Assembly: GCA_964542165.1 (NCBI GenBank)
Contig: CAZITQ010000005.1
Location: 1-64,000, forward strand
Source of the DNA: CAYTBN01 sp964542165
Lineage (GTDB): Bacteria; Myxococcota_A; UBA796; UBA9615; CAYRNR01
Length of the DNA: 64,000 nt
Direction: 5' to 3'
In this document: positions 33,393 to 41,494 of the stretch, in pieces
How the letters are laid out: every line of letters starts with the position of its first letter
Position numbering within the stretch: the stretch's first letter is position 1
Notes under the pieces: model-generated
Seen by the model: the letters and a program-made list of their open reading frames with translations, nothing else
Database searches by the model: none
Told to the model about the DNA's origin: nothing
Program-made: the position numbers and the translations under genes

Positions 33393-34295
33393 TCAGGCCG
33401 CCTTGCCGGCCTTCTTGGCGATCTTCTGCACCCGCTCGACCTGGTCGGTCATGGCCGCCAGCTGCTTCTGCAGCTCGGCGAGCTCCTCGCGCATCGTGGG
33501 CTCCCCACCCCCGCGCAGCGCGATGATCTCGGCCTCGTCGGCCTCCTTCTGCGCCTCGTCCATGCCCGCCATGATCACGCCGATGAAGAGGTTGAGGATG
33601 ATCATCGTGCCCATCAGCACGAACGAGACGAAGAACCCCGCGCCCAGCAGCGGCATGGCCTTGGACGTGGGCGACCACTCGGCGATCATCGCCGCGTCGT
33701 AGCCATAGTTCGCCGCCCCGTACATCTGGATGTACATCAGGTCGGTCCAGTCCTCGAGCGTCACCGCCCGGAACAGGCTCAGCATCGACATCTGCAGGTT
33801 GCGGAAGTGGACCGGATCGTTGTCGGCGAACAGGAAGGTCCCCGCCACCCCGTAGAGGTAGAACAGCAGGAACAGCAGCACCGACACGTAGACCATCGAG
33901 GGGATCGACTTGAGCAGGGCCCCCACCAGGATCTGCAGCTTGGGCAGCGCCCGCACGAGCTTGAGCACCCGCAGCAAGCGGGCGAGCCGCAGCACGGTGA
34001 CGTACTGGGCGTTGATGGGCAGGAAGCACACAGCCACGATCAGGAAGTCGAACACGTTCCACGGGTCGAGGAAGTAGCGCCAGGGCTTGCGGCCGTGGGC
34101 TCCCATCTTGACGACGATCTCGGCCACGAAGATCCACAGGATCACGTCGTTGAGCACCCCGATCGTCTTGCCGTACTTCGCCACCATCGCCGGATAGGTC
34201 TCGAATCCAACGACCACGCCGGCCATCAGGATCACGACGGTGACGAAGTTCTGGAACCACTTGGCATCGGCCACGGACTTCAGGACGCGCTGCAT
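33393..34295 (-). CDS. Single-domain voltage-gated cation channel (NaChBac/NavAb type) with Ca2+-like filter
   Basis: The protein has 300 residues; ATG at 34295 has GGAGGGAGA upstream. Six membrane segments are seen. S4 (residues 101-116) carries Arg103, Arg106, Arg109, Lys112 and Arg115 at every third position, the voltage-sensor pattern. The pore helix and filter between S5 and S6 read TLEDWTD (179-185). The C-terminus (268-296) is a coiled coil (EELAELQKQLAAMTDQVERV), as in bacterial Nav tetramers. NavAb has TLESWSM, and engineering it to TLDDWSD gave a Ca2+-selective channel. The Asp residues at 182 and 185 here therefore predict Ca2+ permeation. Family identification is strong; selectivity is inferred. 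Confidence 0.88.
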   Translation of the reverse strand: MQRVLKSVADAKWFQNFVTVVILMAGVVVGFETYPAMVAKYGKTIGVLNDVILWIFVAEIVVKMGAHGRKPWRYFLDPWNVFDFLIVAVCFLPINAQYVTVLRLARLLRVLKLVRALPKLQILVGALLKSIPSMVYVSVLLFLLFYLYGVAGTFLFADNDPVHFRNLQMSMLSLFRAVTLEDWTDLMYIQMYGAANYGYDAAMIAEWSPTSKAMPLLGAGFFVSFVLMGTMIILNLFIGVIMAGMDEAQKEADEAEIIALRGGGEPTMREELAELQKQLAAMTDQVERVQKIAKKAGKAA

Positions 34296-34445
34296 GGATC
34301 TCCCTCCAGGGCAGACGGTGGAACGAGGGGCGCACCCTAGACGGACGCCCCGTCCGGTTCAAGATCGCAATGGGCCCCACGACGCGGTGCGGGGTGGGGT
34401 CTTCGACGGACGCCCTGCCGGTTCATTCGACGACCGGGCCGGAAC

Positions 34446-36374
34446 TCACCAGCGCGCGTCGATCCGGGCCTGGGCCTCCTGGAGCTTGGTGCCGAAGAGG
34501 TAGGACATGGAGACCGTGTCCTCGTAGTGGTCACCGTCCTCGGTGAGCAGGGAGACGTGGGTGTTGAAGTCGGGCTGGGGCACGATGTAACCGGCGTAGC
34601 TGTCCAGCATCCCCAGCGCGGCGCGGTAGTCGGTGTCCATCGCGTCCAGGAGGGGTTCGACCGCCGGATCGGGGTTGAGGGTGTAGGGCCAGGCGTGGAT
34701 CGCCAGGCAGTCGCAGTCGCCGATCTCGGTGGTGTCCGAGCAGTCGCTCCACTCCAGGCCGTCGCAGTCGGCGTCGTGCTGGGGGAAGTAGGCGCTCTGC
34801 GGGCCCCGGGCCAGGGGATCGTCGACCTCGTCGAGCCAGCGGGAGTCGTCCTCGGGCAGCCCCCAGGCAATCTCCGGGAACAGCTCCCCCGGCGCGGTCA
34901 CCAGACCGATGGGCCCCAGCTGGGCCCGGAAGGTCCGCAGCTCGATGCAGCCGGCCTCGGACTCCCCCGCCTCGGGACAGAGCTCCGGGTCGTAGATCCC
35001 GTCGTCCAGGGTCAGGTCGAACAGGCCCATCCCGCCCAGCAGCTGGAAGCCCACGTTGGTCACCGGCACGTACATCGACTCCGCCTCCACGCGGAGGGGA
35101 CTGGCCTGGACCTGCTCGCCCGCCTGCAGCGCCACCATCGCGGCCTCCGCGATGTGCCAGCCGTGGGACTGGACGAAGTCCCAGGTCTCGTCCTCTGCCC
35201 ACTCGGGCACCGGGTTGCCGTCCGCGTCGATGCGGGGGGCGCCCTCCGCCTCGCCGAAGCACTCCTCGTCGTCCGGGTCGGCCACCGCGTCGGCGTCGCA
35301 GACCTGGTACTGGTGCACCCCGTCCTCGTCCACCAGCGGCAGGTCGCCGCCCCCCGCGGACTGCATGCCGCCCAGGCACTCGGGCATGTGGACCGCCACG
35401 CCGCCGTACTCGGCCTCCAGGATCTCCCGGGCCACCCCCACCCAGTCCGCGGACAGCAGGGTGTTGGTGTCCCCCCAGACCTCGGGGTGACCCGACCAGT
35501 TGGTCCAGGTGAAGACCGCCTCGCCGCCGTCCCCGACCCCCTGGAGCACCAGCAGCTGGTCGGAGACCACCACCGGATCCCGGATGTCGTGGATCATGCC
35601 GTGCATCTTCGAGGTGGGATTGCCGCCGCCGAACTTGCTGCCGTTGAAGTAGGGGTTCTGGTCCCGCATACGCACGGCGCCCACGGTCAGGGACACCGGC
35701 TGCATGGAGCCCGCGGCCTGTCGGATCGCCTGCTCGATGGCGTCGGTGATCTGCTCCTGGTACTCCAGGTTCAGCCCCGACACCGGGTTGCCGAAGTCCT
35801 CGGGGTTGCCCCACAGACCCATGGTGTCCGGGCCCTCGTGGTTGTGGGTCGCCGAGGCCAGCAGTCGGTCGGCGTCGAAGCCGTCGGCCACGAGGCGGTC
35901 CCGGGCCTCGTGGATGCGCTTGTGGGCCAGGCCCACCAGATCCATGCCCACGAGCGCCAGGTACTCGCCGTCCTGGGCGAGCACCACCGCCCGCACGGTG
36001 ATCGGATCGTGGACCCCGGTGGCCGGGCGCATGGGACCGTAACCGCCGATGAACACGGCATCGAACCAGCCGTCGCCGTCCACGTCGTCGAAGGTCTCGT
36101 CGCAGTCCTCCCCCGACGCGTCCGGGTCGTCCAGGCAGCCGTCGAAGGTGCCGTCCCCGTCCAGGTCGGTCCAGGTCTCGACCACCTCGGGGGTGACGTC
36201 GATCGTCGCCGCGCCGGCGTAGGTCACACCGTCGTCCTCGAGGATCATGCCCAGCGGAGCGGCGTCGTCATCGTCGTCGCCGGGGCCGGCGCTGTCGTCG
36301 TCGTCGTCGCCGGGGCAGCCCAGCGCCAGGGCCAGCAGCGCCATCATCCACCAGGGTCCCAGGAGCCTGCTCAT
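34446..36374 (-). CDS. Neutral/alkaline ceramidase-like lipoprotein
   Basis: The protein has 642 residues. ATG at 36374 is preceded by GGAGGTAGG. The signal segment ends LALALGC (Cys20), followed by PGDDDDDSAGPGDDDDDAA. RAVVLAQDGEYLALVGMDLV and LLASATHNHEGPDTMG match the neutral ceramidase N-terminal domain, in which the His-x-His helps bind the catalytic zinc. FTWTNWSGHPEV supplies a further candidate His ligand. Ceramidases cleave the amide of ceramide to sphingosine and fatty acid; other members of this fold are less well defined. Several inserts rich in Asp and Cys (CDADAVADPDDEEC) are not typical. It is divergent from the lipase-like lipoprotein at 36497, with a 122-bp shared upstream region. 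Confidence 0.7.
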   Translation of the reverse strand: MSRLLGPWWMMALLALALGCPGDDDDDSAGPGDDDDDAAPLGMILEDDGVTYAGAATIDVTPEVVETWTDLDGDGTFDGCLDDPDASGEDCDETFDDVDGDGWFDAVFIGGYGPMRPATGVHDPITVRAVVLAQDGEYLALVGMDLVGLAHKRIHEARDRLVADGFDADRLLASATHNHEGPDTMGLWGNPEDFGNPVSGLNLEYQEQITDAIEQAIRQAAGSMQPVSLTVGAVRMRDQNPYFNGSKFGGGNPTSKMHGMIHDIRDPVVVSDQLLVLQGVGDGGEAVFTWTNWSGHPEVWGDTNTLLSADWVGVAREILEAEYGGVAVHMPECLGGMQSAGGGDLPLVDEDGVHQYQVCDADAVADPDDEECFGEAEGAPRIDADGNPVPEWAEDETWDFVQSHGWHIAEAAMVALQAGEQVQASPLRVEAESMYVPVTNVGFQLLGGMGLFDLTLDDGIYDPELCPEAGESEAGCIELRTFRAQLGPIGLVTAPGELFPEIAWGLPEDDSRWLDEVDDPLARGPQSAYFPQHDADCDGLEWSDCSDTTEIGDCDCLAIHAWPYTLNPDPAVEPLLDAMDTDYRAALGMLDSYAGYIVPQPDFNTHVSLLTEDGDHYEDTVSMSYLFGTKLQEAQARIDARW

Positions 36375-36496
36375 GGTCCTACCTCCCCCGCGCGGGTACG
36401 CGCGGCACACGCATTCTATCCACTGCAGGGACCGGCGCATCGGGTCTGTGGGGGGCGGGCGACCGTGGTACGTTCGCGAGTGGAGAGAACCGAACC

Positions 36497-38419
36497 ATGT
36501 CCCGCGCGCTGCTGCTGACCCCATCCCTCTGCCTCGCGCTGATCGCCGGGTGCCCCGGCGACGACGACGACAGCGCGGGCCCCGGCGACGACGACACCAC
36601 CGCGGAGCCCGCTTGCCAGGACCCGGCCGACCTGGTCGAGGATCCCGACTACTTCCACATCGTCTACCCCGGCGAGATCGGGCCGATCCACCCCCACCCG
36701 GTGCTGCCGTCGGATCGCTACCTCGTGGAGACCGACGACGGCCGGCTGATGGCCGACTGGCCCGACGTCCTGCTCCCCGGAAGCCTGGATCACACCGACG
36801 GCTTCCCGACCTTCCTGCCGATCCTGCTGCCGTTCTCGGAGCCGGTGGACCCGGAGACCGTCACCGAGCAGCGGTTTCACGTGGTGGCCGTGGGCCGTCC
36901 GACCGGCGAGCCCTTCCTGCCCGTTCGCGTGCAGCTCAACCAAGAGGAGGACCTGGCCTACCTGGTCCCCCTGGAACCCCTGCCCGAGGGGGTGGTGATC
37001 GGGGTGGCCATCCGCGAGGGGATCCGCTCGCTGGATGGAGACGAGCTGCAGCCGCCGGCCCACTACCGCTGCCTGGTCGACGGGTGGGACGACGAGGACA
37101 GCGCCCTGCTGGCCGACGGGGTCGCGGCCGTCCGGCAGGAGCTGGTGAGCTACGGCGTGGTGCTGGACGACCTGGTCTACGTCAACAGCTTCCACACGGG
37201 CACGCCGAGTGCCCGCCTGGGCGCGGCGGCCGAGGCGCTGGAGGCGGCCGCGATCGACGGCGCGCTGAGCGGCAGCTTCAACCACGTGCTCGACGCCACC
37301 GACGGCGACGCCCGCCTGACCACCCAGGTCAAGGAGCGGCTGCCCGACGACTACCAGCCCGGCAGCGCCTACCCGGACCTGCGGACCTTCGTCCACGGCA
37401 CGGTGACCCTCCCCGACGTGGCCCCGGTGCTGGACGATCCCGCCGCGGAACCCGGCACCGGGGAGGACGTGCCGTTCACCCTCTTGCTGCCCCCGCTGGC
37501 TCAAGGCGGCGAGCTGCCGGTGGTGATCTACCTGCACGGGATCGCCAGCTGCCGCGAGCACCTGTTCTCCCTGACGCCGCTGTTCACCGGCGCGGGCTAC
37601 GCGGTGGCGTCCATCGACGCGCGGGAACACTACGTGCGCGGTGACCCGCAGGCCACGACCTGCTTCAACGAGTACGACGCGATGGCGTTCATCGACATGA
37701 CCGACGTCGCGGGCACCGACCGGCGGTTCGCCCTGTCGGCCCTGGACGTGCTGGGGTTCCAGCGCCACCTGGAGGGGGCGTTGCCCGACCTGCTGGCCAC
37801 GCTGGCGGCGGAGCAGGGGCTGGACGAGGCGCCCCAGGTTGGCGCCTTCCACCTGGTGGGGCACTCCCTGGGGGGCATGCTCGGGACCCTGACCTCCTCG
37901 GTGCTGTCCGACGAGGACGCGGCCGGCGGCCAGCGCTTCGTGGCCAGCGGCTCCGGCGGCGGCCTGCTGGCCATCGCCATGCCGATGCTCGAACCCGGCC
38001 TGCTGCGCGAGCCGATGGATGGCGACGCCCTGCGGCTCTTCGTGGAGGGAGCCACCGCCATGGCCCTGGGGGACCCCCTGTCCCACGCCGGCGGTATCGC
38101 CACCGACGCCCTGGTCCAGGTGGGGCGCGACGACGAGACCATGCCCGTGGCCACCACCGAGATGCTGGCCCTGGTGGCCGGCCTGCCCCTGCTGGAGCCC
38201 GTGGCCTGGGAGGTCGCCGACCTGGCCGTGCAGCCCACCCCGGCCCAGGCCAACCTGGACGACGGCCGCACCGGCGGCCTGACCCAGTTCGCGCCGGCCA
38301 CCCACAGCTTCCTGTTCTCCGGCGTGCCCGAGGATCCCCAGCTCGCCACCCGGGCCCAGACCCAGGTCCTGAGATTCCTGCAGGACGGCGTGATCGAGGA
38401 CGTGTACTCCGGGGAGTGA
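36497..38419 (+). CDS. Asp-tethered alpha/beta-hydrolase (lipase-like) lipoprotein
   Basis: The protein has 640 residues and starts at ATG 36497. The signal segment ends LIAGC (Cys19), followed by PGDDDDSAGPGDDDTT. The first 300 residues form a beta-rich region with LPFSEPVDPETVT, reminiscent of Ig-like N-terminal domains of bacterial virulence-factor lipases. From about residue 335 an alpha/beta-hydrolase begins, with VVIYLHGIASCREH (oxyanion HG) and the nucleophile elbow HLVGHSLGGMLG (Ser in GHSLGG). It is probably an outer-membrane or surface esterase or lipase. Its position opposite the ceramidase-like gene suggests joint action on exogenous lipids. Confidence 0.72.
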   Translation: MSRALLLTPSLCLALIAGCPGDDDDSAGPGDDDTTAEPACQDPADLVEDPDYFHIVYPGEIGPIHPHPVLPSDRYLVETDDGRLMADWPDVLLPGSLDHTDGFPTFLPILLPFSEPVDPETVTEQRFHVVAVGRPTGEPFLPVRVQLNQEEDLAYLVPLEPLPEGVVIGVAIREGIRSLDGDELQPPAHYRCLVDGWDDEDSALLADGVAAVRQELVSYGVVLDDLVYVNSFHTGTPSARLGAAAEALEAAAIDGALSGSFNHVLDATDGDARLTTQVKERLPDDYQPGSAYPDLRTFVHGTVTLPDVAPVLDDPAAEPGTGEDVPFTLLLPPLAQGGELPVVIYLHGIASCREHLFSLTPLFTGAGYAVASIDAREHYVRGDPQATTCFNEYDAMAFIDMTDVAGTDRRFALSALDVLGFQRHLEGALPDLLATLAAEQGLDEAPQVGAFHLVGHSLGGMLGTLTSSVLSDEDAAGGQRFVASGSGGGLLAIAMPMLEPGLLREPMDGDALRLFVEGATAMALGDPLSHAGGIATDALVQVGRDDETMPVATTEMLALVAGLPLLEPVAWEVADLAVQPTPAQANLDDGRTGGLTQFAPATHSFLFSGVPEDPQLATRAQTQVLRFLQDGVIEDVYSGE

Positions 38420-38516
38420 CCCGCCACGGCAGCGCGGTGCGGGTGGTGACGGATGTGTCCGTTGGACGTGTCTTGAGGTTACCGGTTTTCCTTGGCGGCC
38501 GTCGCGTTGCGCTGAT

Positions 38517-39704
38517 CTAGCCGGAGACCCCCACGATTCCGACCTTTGCCCCCCCGCCCGGCTTTGCGCGCAGCGGCGTGGGGCGGCGGCCGACGACCTG
38601 TTCGTAGTCCTCGCACAGCCGCTCGACGTAATCCTGCGCTCTTGCGCGCTCGACCGCATGGATGGTGATCCCGCCGAATCCGCCCCCGGAGAGCCTGGCT
38701 CCCACGTGGCCCGGGAGGCGATGGGCCAGGTCCACCAGGGTGTTCAGCTGCCGGCAGGAGTTGTCGAAGCGCTCGCGGGACGATTCGTGGCTGTCGTGCA
38801 TCAGACGTCCGAGCGCCGACGTGTCACCGGCTTCCAGCACCGCGACCGCCTCCCGCACCCGGGCGCTCTCGTGGACCACGTGGTGGGCCCGGCGGTACTG
38901 CAGGGCGGAGAGCCGGGGGCGGGCGGTCTCCAGCAGGTCCACCGACACGTCCCGCAGGGAGGAGACCGGGTGGCCCGCACCCGCCAGAGCGGCCACCGCC
39001 CGCTCGCAGGTGGCCCGGCGGTGGGCGTACTCGTCGGACAGGTCGTGGGCCACGTGGGTGTTGAAGGCGACCCACGTCAGCCCCGAGGGAAGGGGTACGA
39101 GGGCATGTTCGAGGTTCCGAAAATCGAGCCGGACCGCGTGCCCCTCCTCCCCCAGGAGGCTCGACAGCTGGTCCAGGAGGCCGGTCGGGGCGTGGAGATA
39201 TTCGTGTTCCACCCGCTGGCCCAGCCGGGCCACCTCCAGCGTGGGGAGGGTCTCGCCGGCCAGCTCCAGCATGCCCAGGGCCAGGCACATGGCCAGGGAC
39301 GCGGAGCTGCTCATGCCCGAGGAGAGGGGGAGGTCGCCGTCGAAGAGGCCCACGAAGGGGGGTACGTCGATTCCCATGCCCCTGAGCTCCCGGAGCACGC
39401 CGGTGCCGTAGAGTACCCATCCGGGTACGTTGCCCAGGGGGCCCTCCAGGGTCAGCACGGCGTCCTCCAGGGGGGAGGTCCGCCAGAGGTGGTGGCCCTC
39501 GCCGCCGGTCCGTGCACCCACGAAGGTCGTTCCCTCGCGCACGGCGTAGCTCAGGGTCAGCCCACCGTTGTAGTCGGTGTGATTGCCCAGCAGCTCCACC
39601 CGCCCCGGGGCGAAGGACCAGACGTCCGGGGCCCGGTCGAACAGCTCCGGGTACCGGACCAGGAGCCCGTCGAGGACCGGCGATGGGGAAGGGGAGGGGG
39701 CCAT
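38517..39704 (-). CDS. galK: Galactokinase
   Basis: This 395-residue GHMP kinase phosphorylates galactose at C1 with ATP (Leloir pathway). The galactokinase signature appears as GRVELLGNHTDYNGG, where most family members have GRVNLIGEHTDYNGG. The ATP-binding motif is LPLSSGMSSSASL, the third motif is GARLSGGGFGG, and length is normal. ATG at 39704 with GGAGGA upstream is chosen; GTG at 39710 would overlap the previous stop by 4 bp. It follows the lipoprotein gene at 39707-40963 with almost no gap, an odd partner. No galT, galE or galM is in the window. The Asn for Glu change (GNHTDYNGG) may affect substrate preference. Confidence 0.88.
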   Translation of the reverse strand: MAPSPSPSPVLDGLLVRYPELFDRAPDVWSFAPGRVELLGNHTDYNGGLTLSYAVREGTTFVGARTGGEGHHLWRTSPLEDAVLTLEGPLGNVPGWVLYGTGVLRELRGMGIDVPPFVGLFDGDLPLSSGMSSSASLAMCLALGMLELAGETLPTLEVARLGQRVEHEYLHAPTGLLDQLSSLLGEEGHAVRLDFRNLEHALVPLPSGLTWVAFNTHVAHDLSDEYAHRRATCERAVAALAGAGHPVSSLRDVSVDLLETARPRLSALQYRRAHHVVHESARVREAVAVLEAGDTSALGRLMHDSHESSRERFDNSCRQLNTLVDLAHRLPGHVGARLSGGGFGGITIHAVERARAQDYVERLCEDYEQVVGRRPTPLRAKPGGGAKVGIVGVSG

Positions 39705-39706
39705 CG

Positions 39707-40963
39707 TCACTCCTCCAGGTCCAGGTAGCGTCCGACCAGCCGGAACGCCGGGCTCTCGCCTTCGGCCCAGACCGCGAACCAGACGTCGCCGGTCAGGTGC
39801 ACCAGATCGGGCGCGTACGGGCCCACCGGCCCATCGGTCTCGACCTGGGCCGGCGCTCCCGCATCCAGGCTGTCCCCGCCCTCGGCGTAGCGGGTCACGA
39901 ACAGGTCGTTGCGGATCCCCTGGTCCACCCGCAGCCAGGTCACTGCGCCCCCGTCGTCCGTGGCCGCCAGGGCGGGGGTGTGATCGAAGGCGTCGCCGTG
40001 TCCCAGCTCCATGCCATCCCCGCCGTCGAGGGACACGGCGTGTACGGCGTACCCGCCCAGCGTCTCCCGGTGCCAGCCTAGGTGGGGCCCGTCGAGGGCC
40101 GCCCCGCCGGTCACCTCTCCGGGGGCGACCTCGGCCGGATCCCCGTCGGGGGCCCAGCTCCCGGCCTCGAAGGTCAGCCGAACCACCGCGTCGTCGCCAT
40201 CATCCGGTGTGCGGGTCCATGCCAGCGCCAGGCGCCCGTCCGCCGTGGCGGCCAGAGCGGGGGCGGAGTCGCTCGCCGCCCCGTCCACGTCCGGATTCAC
40301 GGTCTCCGCCGTCGGCTGGCCGGTGGTGTCCACGGGCTGTAGGTAGACCTGGAAGCGATCCAGGTCCGGCAGGCCCCGGACCCCGGCCACGACCAGCCCC
40401 TCGCCCGGACGCGCGGCGACCGCTGGCATCCAGACGTTGCCCTGCAGCGGTTCCCCGTCCCAGGTGGTGGCCAGCTCCATGGCCGCGCCCGCGGGGTTGC
40501 CGTCCAGATCGAATCCCCGAACCCAGGTGGACAGGTTGTGGGGGAACTGGCCGTCGTCCCGATGCCACGCCACCAGCACCGCGTCCCCGTCCACCGCCAG
40601 CGCCGGGTCCACGTGGTTGGCGCCGTCGTCCTCGTTCAGCCGCCAGGGCTCAACGAGCACGCTCCCGTCGCAGGCGATCCGAGTGGCGTACACGTCGAAC
40701 CATCCGTCGTCCCGCGGTCGGTTGTACGCGATCCAGATGCCCTCCCCGTCGAAGGCCGCCGCCCCGTGGATCTGGGTGTCTGGCCCCCCCGGGTCGATGG
40801 CGACGGTCTCGTCCCGCAGCACGTCCGCGCAGGCGTCGTCGTCCCCCGCCGTCGTGTCGTCGTCGTCCGCCGGCTCCGGCGGCACACATCCCACGACGGC
40901 GAAGGTCCACAGCAGCGGCGCCGCGGACCGCAAGGGGAGGAAAACGCGCTCGAGCAGGGCCAT
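39707..40963 (-). CDS. Asp-tethered lipoprotein, beta-propeller-like repeats
   Basis: The protein has 418 residues. ATG at 40963 has GGAGGAGTC upstream. The signal segment ends FAVVGC (Cys26), then VPPEPADDDDTTAGDDDA. The mature part has repeated units such as DPALAVDGDAVLVAWHRDDG, APALAATADGRLALAWTR and TPALAATDDGGAVTWLRVD. This PALAxxxDGxxxxxW pattern is typical of secreted six- or seven-bladed propellers. No catalytic motif is visible, so a binding role is likely. The gene diverges from the blaI-type repressor across the operator region at 41023-41064. Confidence 0.7.
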   Translation of the reverse strand: MALLERVFLPLRSAAPLLWTFAVVGCVPPEPADDDDTTAGDDDACADVLRDETVAIDPGGPDTQIHGAAAFDGEGIWIAYNRPRDDGWFDVYATRIACDGSVLVEPWRLNEDDGANHVDPALAVDGDAVLVAWHRDDGQFPHNLSTWVRGFDLDGNPAGAAMELATTWDGEPLQGNVWMPAVAARPGEGLVVAGVRGLPDLDRFQVYLQPVDTTGQPTAETVNPDVDGAASDSAPALAATADGRLALAWTRTPDDGDDAVVRLTFEAGSWAPDGDPAEVAPGEVTGGAALDGPHLGWHRETLGGYAVHAVSLDGGDGMELGHGDAFDHTPALAATDDGGAVTWLRVDQGIRNDLFVTRYAEGGDSLDAGAPAQVETDGPVGPYAPDLVHLTGDVWFAVWAEGESPAFRLVGRYLDLEE

Positions 40964-41022
40964 GACTCCTCCGTGGGAGGCGTAGGAAATCACATCCTCT
41001 GGACCGTGGCGAGGGGTTGCTC

Positions 41023-41064
41023 TACGAAAATATTCGTTGATTGGTACGAAGGTATTCGTATAAC
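41023..41064 (+). promoter_or_regulatory. Twin operators and promoter of the BlaI/M56 operon
   Basis: Two palindromes share the same form, ACGAA-N4-TTCGT: 41024-41037 (spacer AATA) and 41046-41059 (spacer GGTA; extended by one pair to TACGAA/TTCGTA). Their centres are 22 bp apart, about two helical turns. They overlap a strong promoter: -35 TTGATT at 41037-41042, 16-bp spacer, -10 TATAAC at 41059-41064. BlaI-family repressors bind such paired dyads as dimers. The region also lies between divergent genes, so the lipoprotein-galK side may be co-regulated. Confidence 0.75.
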
Positions 41065-41089
41065 CTGATGGACAGGACGGAGGAGATCG

Positions 41090-41494
41090 ATGGGAAGGCC
41101 CCCGGCGACGCGACCGACGGACGGTGAGCTTGCGATCCTGCGGGTGCTGTGGCGACGGGGCCCCTCCACGGTGCGCGAGGTGATGGAGGACCTGGGAAGG
41201 GAGCGACCGACGGCCTACACCACGGCGCTGAAGATGCTGCAGATCATGGCCGACAAGGGCCTGGTGCTCCGGGACGAGTCGAGCCGGACCCACGTCTACC
41301 GGGCGAGCCGAGAGCGGGGGGAGACCCAGTCCCAGCTGGCGGGTGATCTGGTGGACCGGGCCTTCGGTGGCTCCGCCGCCGATCTGGTGATGAGAGCGCT
41401 GGACGCGCGGCCCGTGTCCGCGGACGAACTCGCGGAGATCCGCCGGTTGCTGGACGAACTGGACGGGGATGGGGGTCGGAGGGGGCAGGGATGA
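41090..41494 (+). CDS. BlaI/MecI/CopY-family transcriptional repressor
   Basis: The protein has 134 residues; ATG at 41090 has GGAGGAGA upstream. The N-terminal winged helix is DGELAILRVLWRRGPSTVRE then ERPTAYTTALKMLQIMADKG, which matches the BlaI/MecI signature ('AYTT..T.L..L..KG'). The C-terminal part (residues 75-128) is the dimerisation region that is cleaved by the cognate M56 protease to lift repression. It overlaps the M56 gene by 4 bp (ATGA), and the twin palindromes upstream fit autoregulation. No beta-lactamase gene is nearby, so the regulated function is probably different. Confidence 0.9.
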   Translation: MGRPPATRPTDGELAILRVLWRRGPSTVREVMEDLGRERPTAYTTALKMLQIMADKGLVLRDESSRTHVYRASRERGETQSQLAGDLVDRAFGGSAADLVMRALDARPVSADELAEIRRLLDELDGDGGRRGQG

